The notes beneath the pieces were generated by a model. The model worked only from the letters and a program-made list of their open reading frames with translations, did no database searches and was not told the origin of the DNA. From Pascua guehoae (taxonomy: Eukaryota; Basidiomycota; Tremellomycetes; Trichosporonales; Trichosporonaceae), in the NCBI GenBank assembly GCA_001600415.1, contig BCJX01000002.1, forward strand, positions 1,752,117 through 1,816,116: a stretch of 64,000 bases of DNA, written 5' to 3'. Position numbers and translations under genes: made by a program. Each line of letters begins with the position of its first letter. Position 1 is the first letter of the stretch. Below, piece after piece: positions 1 to 13,057 of the stretch.

Positions 1-3000
1 CGCCATGCCAGCACCGACACCCCAATCCCCTGCTGTTCCCGCCAAACCAAAGTTGAAGCAAATCATCGAGTCGATGGTCATTGACCTGTATCTCGGCTCC
101 GTACGGATGCAGGTGCGCGCCGCGAAGGGTCTATGGTTGGGCTGGGACATGGGACAAGTCTACGCAACACGCCAGGGCTCGTCGGACCACGTCCAGTTTG
201 GACTCCGAGTCGATCCACAGACTGTGGGTGCGTACACGACCGCCAAGCGCGTCAGGAACAAGGATTCATCAATCATCCGGCTCCCATCCATTACTGCTAC
301 AGGCACATATCGCACGGCCAACCGCCACTCGCAACTCACGGCCTTGGTCAACCTGGGTATGTTCACCGGTATCCTCAAGCCCGCGGTGCTGGACCGGCTC
401 TTATCGCTCCATCAACGGTTGGGCAACGACGTCATCGAGGTGATCCGCGAGTACCGTCCGCAGCAACCTGTGACGGTGCCGGTTGACAAACTTGAATCCC
501 CTGCCCAGCGCTTTGTCTTTCGCCTGCAGGGCAGTGTCGCTGGTGTGCGCGTCGGGTTCCGTGCCGACGACGTTCCAACCACTCTCATGTTTGAGGCGCT
601 TGAACTCAACGGCTCCGCGACCAACGCCGACACAAAGTCTATCCAATGGACGGCCAAGGCGAACCATGTCGGTCTGTCTCTCATCCGCATGCGCGACGCG
701 CAAGAATACCAGAGTGCGCAGCCATTGAGCGGAACCCGCTCCGTGTCGATGATGTTCGACATTGCCGCACAGGAGATTCCGGGCAGCGACAAGCAGCCGT
801 CCAAGCTCAGCATCACGCTGAGCCGCGTGCATACTGTAATGCACGTCCTCGCGCTGAGCGAGATTGGCGACCTGATACGCAGTTGGTCGTCAGACATTGC
901 TGTTTTACGCGAAGTGCACGCTGCTGAAATGGCCGAGGTCAAGGAGCAGACGACAAAGTTGGTCAAGAAACTCGAAAAGCTCGAGGCGACCACCCTCCAC
1001 CCCGAGTCCAGCAGCCCCTCGCTGCTCGAGATGAACAACAACATGGCGCTCGAATCATGGTTTGCATCACGTCTGTTGACGATAGAGGTGTCCGGCATTG
1101 GTGTCGCGATCCCGCTCGCTGAAGGCGCTTCGGTGGACATCCGCAGCAGCAGTGTCAGCGGCGGCGGTCCTGCACTGCTCTTCTCTATCCGGGGAATTAG
1201 CCTTACCACCAGTCGAAACGAGACGGCACGATTCCGCGTTGTGCAGACATCCCTCCAGTTTGTCGACAAGTTTGACTCTCGCGTGCCAGACCACTTTATT
1301 GGCCAGTTCCACCCGTCGACAAACCGGATGGTTCTCCCCAGTATCGACGCCGAGGCGCAGATGTCGTCGACACCCGAGACGTGGAACGTCAGTGCTCACT
1401 GTTCGGCGACAGACTTCCGTGTCTCACTTACCCCCGACGTCGCCGACGGCATCGCGCGCCTTGGTGACCTCTACGACCATGGCAAGGCGACTCTGGAGGC
1501 ACTGGAACGCGATTACCGCGCCGAATGGGCACAGGTCGACAAGGACGAATCAATATCGGTCAAATACGACGAACACGTGGAAGCGGCAGCATCCACTCGC
1601 AACCAGCAGCAACTCATTGTCCGCGTCTCGCTCCGCTTCGACTCGGGTGTTGTCGAGCTCCGGAACAACAGCGCGGCCGAGCAACCTGTGCTGGCCGGCA
1701 GCCCAGGCAGCAAGCTGAAGGGTCGCCGTGGACGCCACCCGGACACGTTTACGCTCCCAACAGTCTCGATATGGTCCGACTACTCTGGTGCAAAGCACAC
1801 CGAGGACTCGGAAAGCGAAAACGTTCGCACCTTGTTGTTCAACATGGCAGTGCACGAAAGTCGCAACGTCTTGCACCCCACGATCCTGCCATTCCTGGTT
1901 GAGATTGTCAACCGTGTCGAACAGCGCGCTAAGACACGCGTTGTGCCCACACCTCCACCGAGGCCTCTCACCCCCGAAGCCTCACCCATGCCGATTACTG
2001 AGCGAGCGCTCGACGTTATTGAAGGTTCTCCTACCGGTCGTCTGCGTCTGCGCATAACGCTTCGCATCGACCGCTCCGAGCTGCGTCTGTCGTGTGCGCC
2101 CGACTCGAATGCGTACATGGACTTGCGGTGGGAGAGCGGTGGATTTGTCGCTTCAACACTTCTCGGTGGAAAGGACACGACGACACTTGCAGGCTCGGTC
2201 TCTGGTGTGACCGCGTACCTGAGTAACGAGTATGCGGAGCAGAACCGTGGCTGTATGGAGGCAGGCGCCAAGGATATGGCATTCTCCGTCACGCTCTGCA
2301 GCGGCGACCCGGAACAGCGCGGCCTGTCGATTGTCGTCGACACGCAGGTGTCGGTCCAGTTCCGGCTCGAGGCGTTTAGCGCGTGTCTCATCTTTATGGC
2401 CGTGTGGGTTGACAATGCGCCCAAGTTTGACCTCGGTGGTCTCAGGAGCGACACGACAGTCGCGCCTTCGCTTCCCATGACAGCGAGCAACAAGCTTGGC
2501 ATTGCGGTGCTTGTGAGGTTCCGCAGCGTCGACTTTGACGCCAACGTTGCGGTGACGCAGGCACGGCTGGAGATGACGCCCATTGTGATCAGAACAGTCT
2601 CCAACGGAGAGCAGGTCGAAGTCGACGTCGATCTGGGCGTCACCCAGATCACTGCGCATGGCGATATTTCCGGCGACGTACGCTCCGAGCACCTCAAATT
2701 CCACACCGTGCGCCGGTCATCGAGAGCAACGGACGCGAGCGACCCCACCGTTCTCCGCATGTCGATTGACGCCGGTGACCTGCGCGGTAACCTGTTCATC
2801 GGTGACATGAACATTGTGCGGTTCCAGCTCATGCCGTCGACCGTCACGCTCGACGATGACTGGCGTGCAGTTGGCGCCGACGGGTCGGGCCAGGTAAAAC
2901 TCGACTTTATTGTCAACGCTGGCAGCTTCTTCGGAGTACTCCGTCTGCCAGCTATCCCGCGCTTACTCGGCCACTTCTACATGATCTTTGACCTGCTCGA

Positions 3001-4069
3001 GTCGCAGAACAAGGTTGCGGCTCAGCGATCGGAAATGTTCAAGACGCGCATGAAACGCGATGTGGACGACGCGACGCCAACCACGACAGTCACTCTCCCA
3101 GTGGCCAAGGTGACGCCTCAGATCTCTGATACGCTGGACCCGTCGGCCCCGCGCAAGTCGACGTCGCCCTCGCCAGCGCACGTCAAGACGGCACAGGTGA
3201 TGCGGTTCGCATTAACTGGTATCGACGTTGGTATCTTCAGCGACGACTACGACGACGGCACTGTAGCCGACTTCTACCGCTTCTTCATTGGCAAGGTGCA
3301 CGCAGATCTGAAGCGGCAGGAGAGCGAAGGCGGCAAGCCGATGCGTGACCTCGAACTGCACGTTGCCTTTGTCGAGTGGCAGACGAGCGACGGCACGCGC
3401 GCGACACGTCTCGAGCGCCGCGACATGTCAGCACGCGAACTCATCGAGGCGGCCATGAAGACCGGCCACCGCGACGTCGTCGTCCTTCCGATGATGGTAA
3501 GAGGGCAGTGTATGGATCCAAGCTCACCCCACAGACACTCAGTATGGCGTCGACCGAGACGACGTCTCCCCCTGCGCCCCCGCCATCCATTCTCGACTAT
3601 GACTTTGACGTCGTTTGGGGCCCGACCGACGGCGATATCAAGATTCTTCCCAACTTCTTCGAGGCAGCGTTCAAGTCTTTCCGCGAATTGCTGCGCGGCA
3701 TTGATGACCAGCATCTCCAGCGCCAGCGCCGTCGGGGCATCGTGCGTGCCGTCCAGGGGCGCAAGCGCAAAGAGTCCGAGACCAAGGCACCGCCCCAGCT
3801 CGTCTTCCAGCGCCGCGGGACGGGGCCGTGGAACAACCCCGTACCCAAGCTCCGCGCCCTAGGCGAGACGACCGGCGAGGCCGCCATGATGATCCCCCGT
3901 ATCAAGGGCGCGATTGGCGAGCTCCCGGCATACTCGCACCGCTTTGTTACCCTCCCCCTCGAGGAGGCCATGGATCTGTGAGTTTTGTTGACATTGTGGA
4001 GGCTGCAGCAGCTCACACAACAGCCTTCTCAAGCTCTACGAGGGCCAGCTGCCCGACCTTGCGGCGTAG
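1..4069 (+). CDS. CSF1: CSF1-type (BLTP1-like) bridge lipid-transfer protein, C-terminal part
   Basis: This is the 3' end of a large gene cut by the window edge. The frame is already open at base 2, so the ATG at 5 is probably internal. Exons are <2-3496, 3535-3977 and 4024-4069; introns are 38 and 46 nt. About 1,327 residues are visible, against roughly 3,000 for the fungal family. The end of the protein carries the family-like sequence WNNPVPKLRALGE followed by a Leu-rich tail ending in QLPDLAA. A short coiled-coil-like charged stretch lies near residue 310. Csf1/BLTP1 proteins form a hydrophobic groove that moves phospholipids at membrane contact sites. The assignment rests on my recognition of the C-terminal region. 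The last intron was placed because splicing GTGAGT at 3978 to the CAG at 4021-4023 restores a short C-terminus instead of an immediate stop. Confidence 0.75.
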
Positions 4070-4406
4070 TGTACCAAGACGCATAGTACCCCGCATATTA
4101 CTACCCTGTGTATGGATATATTGTTGTGCTGCAGCCTAGGGTAACGGCGGCTACGAACCCTGTTCTGGTCCACGCAACACGCATCTTGGTTTCAGAAGCC
4201 CACTCATTCTACCGATATTTTTCCCCTCCCCCGAAGACAACGCTCCTTTTTGTCAACTACCGAGTACTCTCTTCCACTCTTACCACCGTTCAATATCAAC
4301 CCTCTACATCAAGCGTCTACCCATCAACATCTATCTATTATATAAAGCGAAGACGCACGTGTAAGCTGCGTGGTTTCCACATGGCCGGCTACTGGGGGGG
4401 GAAGGA

Positions 4407-4454
<48 letters not shown>

Positions 4455-4785
4455 GGTGTGGGGCGGTGGGGTTGTAGTGGGGAGGAGACCTGAGATGACA
4501 GTGTGGGTCTGTGTCGACTTTCTCTAGCACCGTGCACATTCTTGGTCTTTTTCTTTTGCACGGTTCGGTTTCATCTACTGTAAACACACAATGCCTTGTG
4601 GTAGTGCAAGTATCAAATCCTCATTACCAGCGTCCCCGTCCTCGCCCTCGTCATCCGCCACCGCCACCACTCTTCCCTCCTTCGCCCCCTTTCCTCGTCG
4701 TCTTGGTTCTTCCTCCGAGTCCCACTCAGTTGAAGAAGAGAATGATGATGTGGTCGTTTTTCTACGGTGTCAACGCCTCGACCTC
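4070..4785. other. convergent intergenic region
   Basis: This lies between the 3' ends of CSF1 (+) and the F-box gene (-). It holds a (TG)n microsatellite at 4412-4450 and a pyrimidine-rich stretch around 4620-4730. A TATATAA-like sequence near 4338 has no gene placed to use it. No coding region is supported. Confidence 0.6.
4412..4450. repeat. (TG)n microsatellite
   Basis: About 19 uninterrupted TG dinucleotides lie in the convergent intergenic region. They produce spurious Cys/Val and His/Thr frames on the two strands. Confidence 0.95.
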
Positions 4786-7037
4786 TCAACTGCGGATCCG
4801 GGCCCAAGCGGTACTCACGGTTTGTAGTACGAGGTGTGTACCCATAAAAAACAAGGCCTGAAAAGCGTTCCCAGGATCCGAGCCTTGCCAGGCGAGCATG
4901 ACTGTGGAGTTGCTCTGGGCATGATAGCCGGCATTGAGGGGTTTGCTGCTAAACACAAGGCCCCTGTCGCTAAACACACGGCGGTGTGCCTCCAAAGTAC
5001 TGGCACCGAACGCCACAATGTTGGGTATTGACAGAGGGGTGGTTTGGGGACAATTGAAGGAATGAGTCGTGGGCAATTCAAGGGTGTGACTGGACGAGTA
5101 GTCGCGGCGGCAGGCTGGCGTGAGGCCGACGGGGCAATGCTTTGATACGGGCAATGTGGTGCGGGCCCCACGGGAGCGGTGCTTGTGAGTGTTGAAGTCT
5201 GTAATTTGCAGGACAAAGGTCGGCTCAAAACTCGAGACTGCGACAACACGTGTGCCATACGCCCACAATCCCGCACCCTGAGGGTCGTCCGCGAGGTGGA
5301 CGCAGCTATCCCATTTATCCCACCCCACGAGCACGCCTTGACTGTCCGAAAAGTGGTTCTCGACTCTGAGGCGACGACAAGATGTCACAACCATGTCGAG
5401 GCTGGCACGTGTGAAAACGCCTGTAACGGTGCGGTGCTCTGGGTGGCGGAGGGAGAATGAGGCACTCCGCAGGCAGAAGGTGATGAGGTGGTTGCGGGTA
5501 TCGGGAGTCGTGCTTTGAGCTAGCTTGACGCAAAAATCGCGGGGCACCAAAACTTGCTCTTCAGGCGTTCGCTCCCCGTCAAAGAAGGATGGACCAGGCA
5601 TGACAGGGGGCAAGACGGTCGAGGGAAGAGCCAGACAGCCAACGGCATGCAGGAAGTGAACGCTGCAATCATGATTAGGGAATGCGGTCACGACTTGAGG
5701 ACAGGGACTGAAGGGTACGGGAGCGCAAAAGTCCCAGATCTCAAGGATTGGCGTAAGCGTAGTCATCCTTTTGTGCTCTGGGAAGAGAACTGAGGTAATA
5801 ACAAGGTTATTGAGGACGACGAACGACAAGAGCCGGCCAGGGCGTGCAGGACGGACCTGCTTAGTGAGCGGGGAGTTGGGGGGGGGGAGCGGGGGAGGGG
5901 GTCGACGGACAGGGGGGGAGACGACTCACGCCAAGAAGCTCGCCTCTTTTCCAATTCCAGCAGCCGAGTGAGGTTGGACCCATCCCAAGATCGTCACCCA
6001 TAAGCACCCCCAGGATTCCCCCCGGAGCGAGACTCATTACCACGTTGTACGGACGGTTCTGCATGTCGGGAACCGTAATGTCGATAAATGGCATGGCACA
6101 CTCGGGGTGCGGCGGAGGTTTGTTGTCAAATGAGCTCCCTGCCGAGGGGAAGAGAGGGAAAAAGTAAATGCGCTGGATGGTGACTTGTTCGTCGTCGCCG
6201 CCGCTCATGCTCGACGTTGGGTGGAAGCTTTTCAATCAGCATCAGTCAACACTGGCCCTCAGCGCGAATACGTACGGCACGGTCGCGATCGCAACCACAT
6301 TGTCCTCGACGCACGTCGCCAAAGCGATAAAGACCTCGCCGACGTGCCAACGCCACATCCACATGCCGTTCCATTGTGCACCCGCAAACGGAGCAGGGGG
6401 CCGACCCTCTATAACGTCGGTACTGGTCGGGAGCTGCCAGACCGAGTATGCGTCCCAACGGTACGCGTCCGAACGGTATGCGTCCAAACGCTCACGGGGG
6501 CTGCTGTCACCCAGAGACTCGGTCATGAACATGAATCCCTTTGAGACCGAGTGAACGGTTGCGCGAGGCTGATCCACACACTTGATCGCCATGGGCTGTC
6601 CCTGGTCCAGCGCACGCTGATTGCGCATAATCGCCGCAACTTGCTCGGCCGCAGAGGTCTTGGGGGGTCCCCAAGCGTCAATCGGGAGGTCAGTGGGCGG
6701 CATCGAGAGACAATGGAGGTCTGTGCGGAGCCGCAGCTGAAGCTTGCTCGACGTGGTGATGACGGCATTCATACGCTTGGAAACCTGAGCGTGTCAGAGA
6801 TGCTTGTTCCCATCCGAGGTCATCCAAGGTGGGACAGACCTTGAGGCAGCTCCACAGGTCATCTGTGCCGAGGAATAAGAGGATGTGCTCCTCCAACTCC
6901 TGGAGAGCGTCGGTGGTGTCGTCTTTGAAGAAGCGGTATGTGGTATCATTGTTTGTGGTTTGGGCGTCTGAGTCATGGTCAGCATCCTGCGGCCTCCTAT
7001 CGGCCTTCTCACCCTGTTTGGGCGTGGAATTGGGCAT
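4786..7037 (-). CDS. F-box domain protein (basidiomycete F-box family)
   Basis: Four exons on the minus strand, 6840-7037, 6276-6784, 5930-6227 and 4786-5856, join in phase to 691 codons. The N-terminal region around residues 45-75 reads as an F-box: HILLFLGTDDLWSCLK followed across the intron by VSKRMNAV. F-box proteins usually link substrates to SKP1-cullin ubiquitin ligases. The rest resembles the large basidiomycete F-box family, with a segment GCWNWKRGELL of the kind seen in its repeat-like C-terminal domain. Introns are 55, 48 and 73 nt. The third has a C-rich tract in the sense strand just before CTAAGCAG. The first donor is an atypical GTCTGT and the second acceptor is AAG. A further 45-nt, frame-preserving intron inside exon 1 (GTGAGA to CTCAG) is possible. 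The 3' end is less certain than the rest. Confidence 0.65.
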
Positions 7038-7592
7038 GTCGAACTTGAGCGAGGAGAAAGGTGTGAGTGGGTAAAAGACAATGAGAAAGATCCCAAGGAG
7101 AATGATTTATACCACGAGCAGGCATGAGGCATGCAGCCCACCGTCAACGCCGCTCAGCAAAACAGGCGGCGTCAACTGCACTCATCAAAACACGAGGCGT
7201 CTGTGCGCGTCGGAATCTAATGACCAGTCTGTCCCTTTGCATAGGTTGGAGAACATGCATTGGACGAGTGCCATCAGTGTCAAACGAAAACGAAAGAAGC
7301 AAGTCACGTCTAAACTACCGAGCGCATTGTTGTGCCAGTCTTGGGCACCACATCGCTTCTTCAGGACGCTCAACGCGCGGACGTTTGTTCGGCCCCACTA
7401 CCGGGCCCTTACAGTCCTTAGAGGTCGTATCGCCGACGTGTCGTCTGTCCAGCTGTCCACCCCCCCGTAACTGTGCTCATTGCCCACCGTCTGAATCAGA
7501 TATTGTAGGCACATACATCCGTAAGCGAGCACAGTATTGGTATACATAATACAGCAACAAATGACAGGTTATGGCCCTCAACAGACGTCCAC
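7038..7592. other. intergenic region upstream of the F-box gene
   Basis: This is 555 bases between the 5' end of the F-box gene and the 3' end of the next minus-strand gene. It should hold the F-box promoter. I see no clear motif, repeat or additional gene. Confidence 0.5.
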
Positions 7593-8555
7593 TCAGGCCG
7601 TCGACCATCCAGAGCTGCTAGACTCGCCCTCATCGTCGTCTGAATAGCCAGAAGACTCGGGGTCCAGCACCTCGTCGGGGTTGGGGGGTTCCCGTGGCAG
7701 TTTACAGACGTCGTCGCACCCAAGGCCACCAGCCCGCGCGCGGATTTTTGCTCTCATGTGGCCGTCTTTGAACCAAGGATGATAGGCAGCCGTGATGAGG
7801 GGATGAGCGTACCCGTATGCGATACCTGTTATAGCCAGCCAATGCGGATTCCGCGGGCCGCCAACGTCGCGAGGGAAGGCAAGACGAACGTTTCCCTTTA
7901 CGTCAGTCTGGCGCACACCCATACTCGATACGCACAAGGATGATAAAGTGACCATGGCGACGTCCACGGGGCCAAGGCGATTGTATGTCCAAGACGAGGG
8001 TGCGAAGCTCCATGTTCTTGCGAAGGAGAGGACCGAGCCACGGGAAGGATGGATGATCGTCCATGTCCTTCGGGGTAACGTCGAGGGGGTTTACCCAGAT
8101 GCCACGCGTGTTGCGCTGCTGGCGGAGCATGGCAAGGCCTTGCGTCATCATATTCTGGTCGGGCGTGTAAGGTTGTCCATCTTTGACCAGCGCTCCAATG
8201 CCGTTCGGGAGCTCGTTGGCAAACCGACCAACACATTCAAAATACGCCTGGACATCGAGGGGGTAACTGGTGGTAAGACACGGCGGTCAATTCGTGAAGA
8301 CATACTCCTGTGGCTGCCGAGACAGGTTGTCGAGATCGATAAAGTACTCGGATATATCCTTGACACCGCCCGTAAAGTAGGGCTCTGTCGTGTCGGCTGA
8401 AGTACCGCTACTTGTCAACAATACATATTCACGCGATGGTGGCTAGCGACTCACGGTGACGTGGCCAAGGTGCCGATGAGGCCTGGTCCCGAGTCTGTCA
8501 TGGGGATACGTTGGGGGATGGAAACTTTATCTTTATCAGCAAGTTCGGATGGCAT
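7593..8555 (-). CDS. hypothetical protein, four exons
   Basis: I do not recognise this protein. Exons 8455-8555, 8306-8407, 7936-8266 and 7895 down to 7593 join in phase to 278 codons, starting MPSELADKDK. Introns are 47, 39 and 40 nt with donors GTGAGT, GTATGT and GTGCGT; acceptors are TAG, CAG and AAG. The middle of the protein has mixed hydrophobic and polar sequence typical of a folded domain, including FIDLDNLSRQP and WLGPLLRKNMELRTLVLDI. The last 40 residues are acidic and Ser-rich and probably disordered. I see no signal peptide, membrane segment or catalytic motif. It sits in tandem behind the F-box gene and head-to-head with RAD1. The exon model is supported by phase closure; function is unknown. 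Confidence 0.6.
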
Positions 8556-8870
8556 GTCGAGCGACTAAAGCGCATCGGTGGAAGATCAGACGATGGTACG
8601 ACATACATTAGCATTACCAGGAGCAGGGGTGGTGGTCGTTGTGGTCGTTGGTTGTTGGTCGGGGTTCCACGCTGATTTTCCGAGAATGACCCGAGAGTTG
8701 TCGGTTCAGAGTTGACGTAACCTGTGACCTCCACACTTGAATCTCTGGATGATCATCAGGATCGGATCCACTCTCCGAAACAGAGCAGTACAACCAACTT
8801 CTCTCTTTTCATCTCAATCTAGTGTCCTCTCTCTTTTCTTCTCAAATCTCAATCCCCAGGACCGCCGGCA
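8556..8870. other. divergent promoter region, unknown gene / RAD1
   Basis: This is 315 bases between two outward-facing start codons, so it probably carries both promoters. The RAD1-proximal half is T/C-rich (around 8800-8860). No specific operator was recognised. Confidence 0.5.
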
Positions 8871-11800
8871 ATGAACGAGCGCCGGCACATTCCCTACCTC
8901 CCGTTCCACAAGACAATTATCCGCGAAATATGCCGCCCACAACAAGATGACCTCGTCATCATCGCAAAGGGCCTCGGCCTGCGGCGCGTGAGTCTTGAGG
9001 CAGAGTTTCGTTGTGGTCACCGTGTGATTGTGTGTATACTGATGGCAGATTATCTGCGCACTGTTGAAGACGTATGATAGGAAGGAAGACCTGGTCATTG
9101 TCGTGAGTACGCGAATTTCGGGCTTCATCGTCTCGTCTAGCTGACGTGGGAGATCAATGCCAAGGCGGAGGACGAGGCGGGTATCGGAGACGAGCTGGGG
9201 ATCATGGGAGTGCGCGAGCCAGGATTTAGGATTCTTACCTACGACTATAGTGTCAAGGAACGGTGACTCACTCTCTCGCCCCGCCCGTCACTTGGCGGAA
9301 TGGGCGATCGGAGCTGGAGCAGGCGAGCTGACTTTGGCAGTGAGGAGATGTACCGCCACGGAGGCCTGTACTCGGTCACCTCCAAGATTCTCGTCACGGA
9401 TCTGCTCAGTATGTTGAGCCCAAGGTGCACAGCTAATGGACAGAGGGGACGGTCCCGGTGGACCTGATTACGGGCATTGTAGTGCTGAATGCTGAGACGT
9501 GGGTGACGAACCCCATGTCGCCGTTCTAACCCAACAGGGTGAAGCAGGGAAGCTTGGAAGAGTTTGCCGTGCGGTTGTATCGGCGCAAGAACCAGGTCAG
9601 TCAATCCACCACGACGTGGACCTTGGTTGTACTGACGGGCAGAGCGGATTCTGCAAGGCCTTCTCAGATGAGCCGGAAACGTTCGCCCACGGGCTATCAC
9701 CACTCAAGGATATGCTCATCAACCTCAACATGAACAAGGTCACAATCTGGCCACGGTGAGTTGTTTAATTTTGTGATGCCTCGAATGAGATGGGCGGTAG
9801 AACTGACAATCCAGGTACAGCGAGGCGGTCAAGGTCGCCCTGTCAACCCGACAGGCAGAGGTTGTCGAGATGTACCAGCCCATGACCGACCATATGCGCC
9901 GGTGCCAGGACGCTATCACAGAGTGCATGGAATCGATGCTCGTCGAACTCAAGCGTGATCACTCCCTGGTGAGTAACAGAGTAGACTTGGGGCTCGGTGC
10001 TGACGTCCAGAATCTGGATCTCGAGGACCTGACTGTGCGCAATGCTCAGTTCAAGAACTTTGACACCATCGTGTTCATGCGCCTGCGGCCGGTCTGGCAC
10101 AAGGTCGGGATGAAGACCAAGATTTACGTGCAGGCTCTGGCTGAGCTGCGAGACCTACAGACGTGAGTGGTGGTACCGCACAATGACTAACCCCAGGTGG
10201 CTCCTCGAGTATGACTCTGCGACATTTGCAGCATACATCAACACTTTGCAACGACAGCACTTTCTTGCAGTAAACAAGACGAGCGGGCCAAGGAAGTATC
10301 TCCACGACTGGTTCAACTGCCCCGCAGCGGCACAGCTGGTTGAGGCGTCACAGGCGCGAGTGTCGCGTCCCAAAGTGTTGATTGAGGGAACTGCGAGCAC
10401 GCTCATCCCGGACGGCGAAGAGCACCACGAGTCAAACACAACGACAAATGGACAGACGGCGCGTGACGAGTTTGAAGAGGAGATGGAGGCTGTGCGTGAG
10501 CTCGAAGACCGCCGAGATCGTCCCATGGGTGGAAGTCCTGTCGCGGAGGAGGAGTGCGACGAGGTCATGGAAGAGTTTGCGACCCAAATGGAAACAGTGC
10601 CTCCTAACCGCCTGGGCGGGTCGACCCCCAACAACGACGACGACGGGGATGATGAGGACGACGAGCTCCGCGAGGTGTCGCGCGATATGCCACCCGTGTT
10701 CCGTCCGCCCGTCTTCTCGCTTGACACAGACCTTGGGCGCCGGGTGGCTGAGCGCGTGCGCAAGGGGCATGAACCAGTTCTCGAGGAGCAGCCAAAGTGG
10801 AACCTCCTCGCGCGTGTGCTGAAGGAGATTGAAGATACGATTGCGCGCGTTTCAGACACGCATGCAGGTGGGTTTCAAGGGCTGTCTTTTGACTAACCCA
10901 CACAGATCAGCCAGGGACAAACACTGTCCTCGTCATGACCGGATCAGACCTGGCCTGCCTCCAGCTTCGACAGTATCTGACAACAATGATGCCCACCGAC
11001 CCACCATTCGGACCCGAGGCCGGCCGCAAGATGATGGAGACACTGTTCCTGTCCAACTGGCAGCACGAGAAGAACGGAAAGCACCTGTCTAATCCGTCAC
11101 GGTACGAGAACGGTCTTGGCGCAGACCAGGTGCAGCCGGGGCGCTCAGGGCTGGAGCAGAAGCGGATCGAGGAGGCAAATCGTCGGCGCGGACGGCCGTC
11201 GTACAAGCGTCGTCGTCAGCGGGCCGGAGCACCGATGCAGGTCTCGCGATCCGAGTCGATCACCGAGGCGACGTTGAAGGAGTTTTCAGCCTTTGAGGCG
11301 GACGTGGACATGGAGGATGTTCAGGTGCAGTGGGCCGTGAAAGCGTGAGTGTGGCCTAACCGAGCGAGAATAGCCTGACGGGGCAGGAGTCTCCAGAACG
11401 CTGGCGACGACGATGAACCGGAAGAGTTGCAGGAAATGCCTTCGGCGGGCCCAAGTCGCCAACAGCGCCCTCCCGCAGCAGCCCAGCCCACCTCGTTGCC
11501 GGCGCTAGTAACGGACGCTGGGTCAAGCTTACTCGCACGCGCAGGTGTGCTGGAGGAAGACGATCTAAACTCGCGATTCTCCGACTGGCTACGGGAGCAG
11601 GGGCTCTACGAGACGTGGGACGAGAACTATGGCCTGCTAGCACCGGCAGACACTGTCATAATCCGGCCGTATGGGGGTGAGGACGACGACATTATGCTGC
11701 AAGAGCTCCGGCCGCGCTTTGTCGTCATGTATGAACCAAACCTCCCGTTCATTCGCCGCCTCGAAGTGTACAAGAACTGCAACCCCGGTCTTCCCCTGCG

Positions 11801-13057
11801 CGTGTATCAAATGACATACACCAATTCGTTTGAAGAGGACCGCTTCCTGGCGACCATGGCGCGTGAGGCCGAAGCATTCAAAAAGCTCATTGATGATCGA
11901 GCCGTGAGTACAACAAGGCATGAGCTAGGGACTGACAGCGCCTCCAGAGCATGGTGATTCCGATCTACAATAACAACCCCCGCGCCCCGATGCGAGACGC
12001 TGTCGTCCGCTCCAGGACAACCTATTCGACGCGCAACGCTGGAGGAGGTGAGGACACGCACGAGTCGAGGGTGAGTGTGGGATGCGGGGCTCGTGGGACA
12101 GTCGCGGGGCGTTCTGTGGGGTAATGTGGCGTTCTGTGGGGTGGTTTGGCTTGAGTGGTTGTGTTTGAGACAGCTAGGCTGGCGCCTGTGTCATGGTTGG
12201 CCGAGATCCCCGGGGAACATGGTCAGCGAGTGTGTGGCTGACCAGGCAGATCATTGTCGATATTCGTGAACTTGGCGCCCTCCTGCCGTCCCTGATTGAC
12301 GCTGCGGGGATCGTGGTCGTCCCTGCCACGCTCACGGTGGGCGACTACATCCTCTCGCCCAAAATGTGCGTTGAGCGCAAGGCGCTTCCCGATCTGGAGC
12401 AGAGTTTGGCCAACGGACGACTGTGAGTGCGCCCCCTCGGTGATCGGTGAACAGCATTAACACGCAGGCACACGCAGTGTGAGGCCATGAGCGCCCACTA
12501 TGAGACGATTATCCTCCTCATCGAATTCGAGCAGGACAAGTTTGGGATGCGGGTGAGTACAGGTTATTTAGGCGATCGCTATGTATCTGCAGACTGCAGA
12601 GTAGCCTGACCGACAGGGAAAAGACGAAACTCGACGAGAGGGCGTGGGTGCTCCTCCGCCAGACGAAGACACATTCTACCTTCAATCCAAGCTTGTGCTT
12701 CTCGTGCTACACTTTCCACGTCTTCGGATCATCTGGTCCTCTTCGCCGCACGAATCGGTCAAGATCCTCTCCGACCTCAAGCTGAACCACGACGAACCAG
12801 ACGAGGTCACTGCCATCCTCAAGGGAAGCACAGCCGATGACCCCGACGCCCTACGCGCCCATGTTGAGAACGCCGCGGCGGTCGAAATGCTCCGTGCCAT
12901 CCCTGGCGTGTCTGGCCACAATCTCGGACACGTGATGGCCAACGTCGGCAGCATACGCGAGTTTACCGAGCTTGACCTGGAGGGAGTGAAACGCATTCTC
13001 GGCGAAGAGAATGGTGCCAAGGCATACGCGTTCATGCACCGCGATGGGCGCCGGTGA
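8871..13057 (+). CDS. RAD1: RAD1/XPF (ERCC4) structure-specific DNA repair endonuclease catalytic subunit
   Basis: Sixteen exons join in phase to 1,113 residues: 8871-8987, 9049-9102, 9141-9262, 9341-9408, 9444-9498, 9538-9595, 9643-9755, 9815-9968, 10011-10162, 10197-10867, 10906-11344, 11387-11903, 11948-12070, 12250-12422, 12468-12552, 12617-13057. XPF with its ERCC1/Rad10 partner cuts 5' of bulky lesions in nucleotide excision repair and in crosslink and recombination intermediates. The N-terminal two thirds is the inactive helicase-like region (SKILVTDLL, LITGIVVLNAE, LWHKVG-like WHKVGMKTK). The nuclease begins about residue 882, with GDY near 912 and the active-site V-ERK-x3-D near 923-929 intact. 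Tandem helix-hairpin-helix motifs follow (IPGVSGHNLGHVM). An acidic, low-complexity linker is encoded in exon 10. Length and order match the family. Confidence 0.95.

Noticed and set aside
1780..2916. 378-codon frame antisense to CSF1
   Set aside because: Ser/Arg-rich shadow of the CSF1 frame with no recognisable domain.
4330..4350. TATATAA as a promoter
   Set aside because: It lies between two convergent 3' ends, so no gene is positioned to use it.
7948..8400. 150-codon plus-strand frame over the small unknown gene
   Set aside because: The minus-strand four-exon model closes in phase with proper splice signals and explains the region better.
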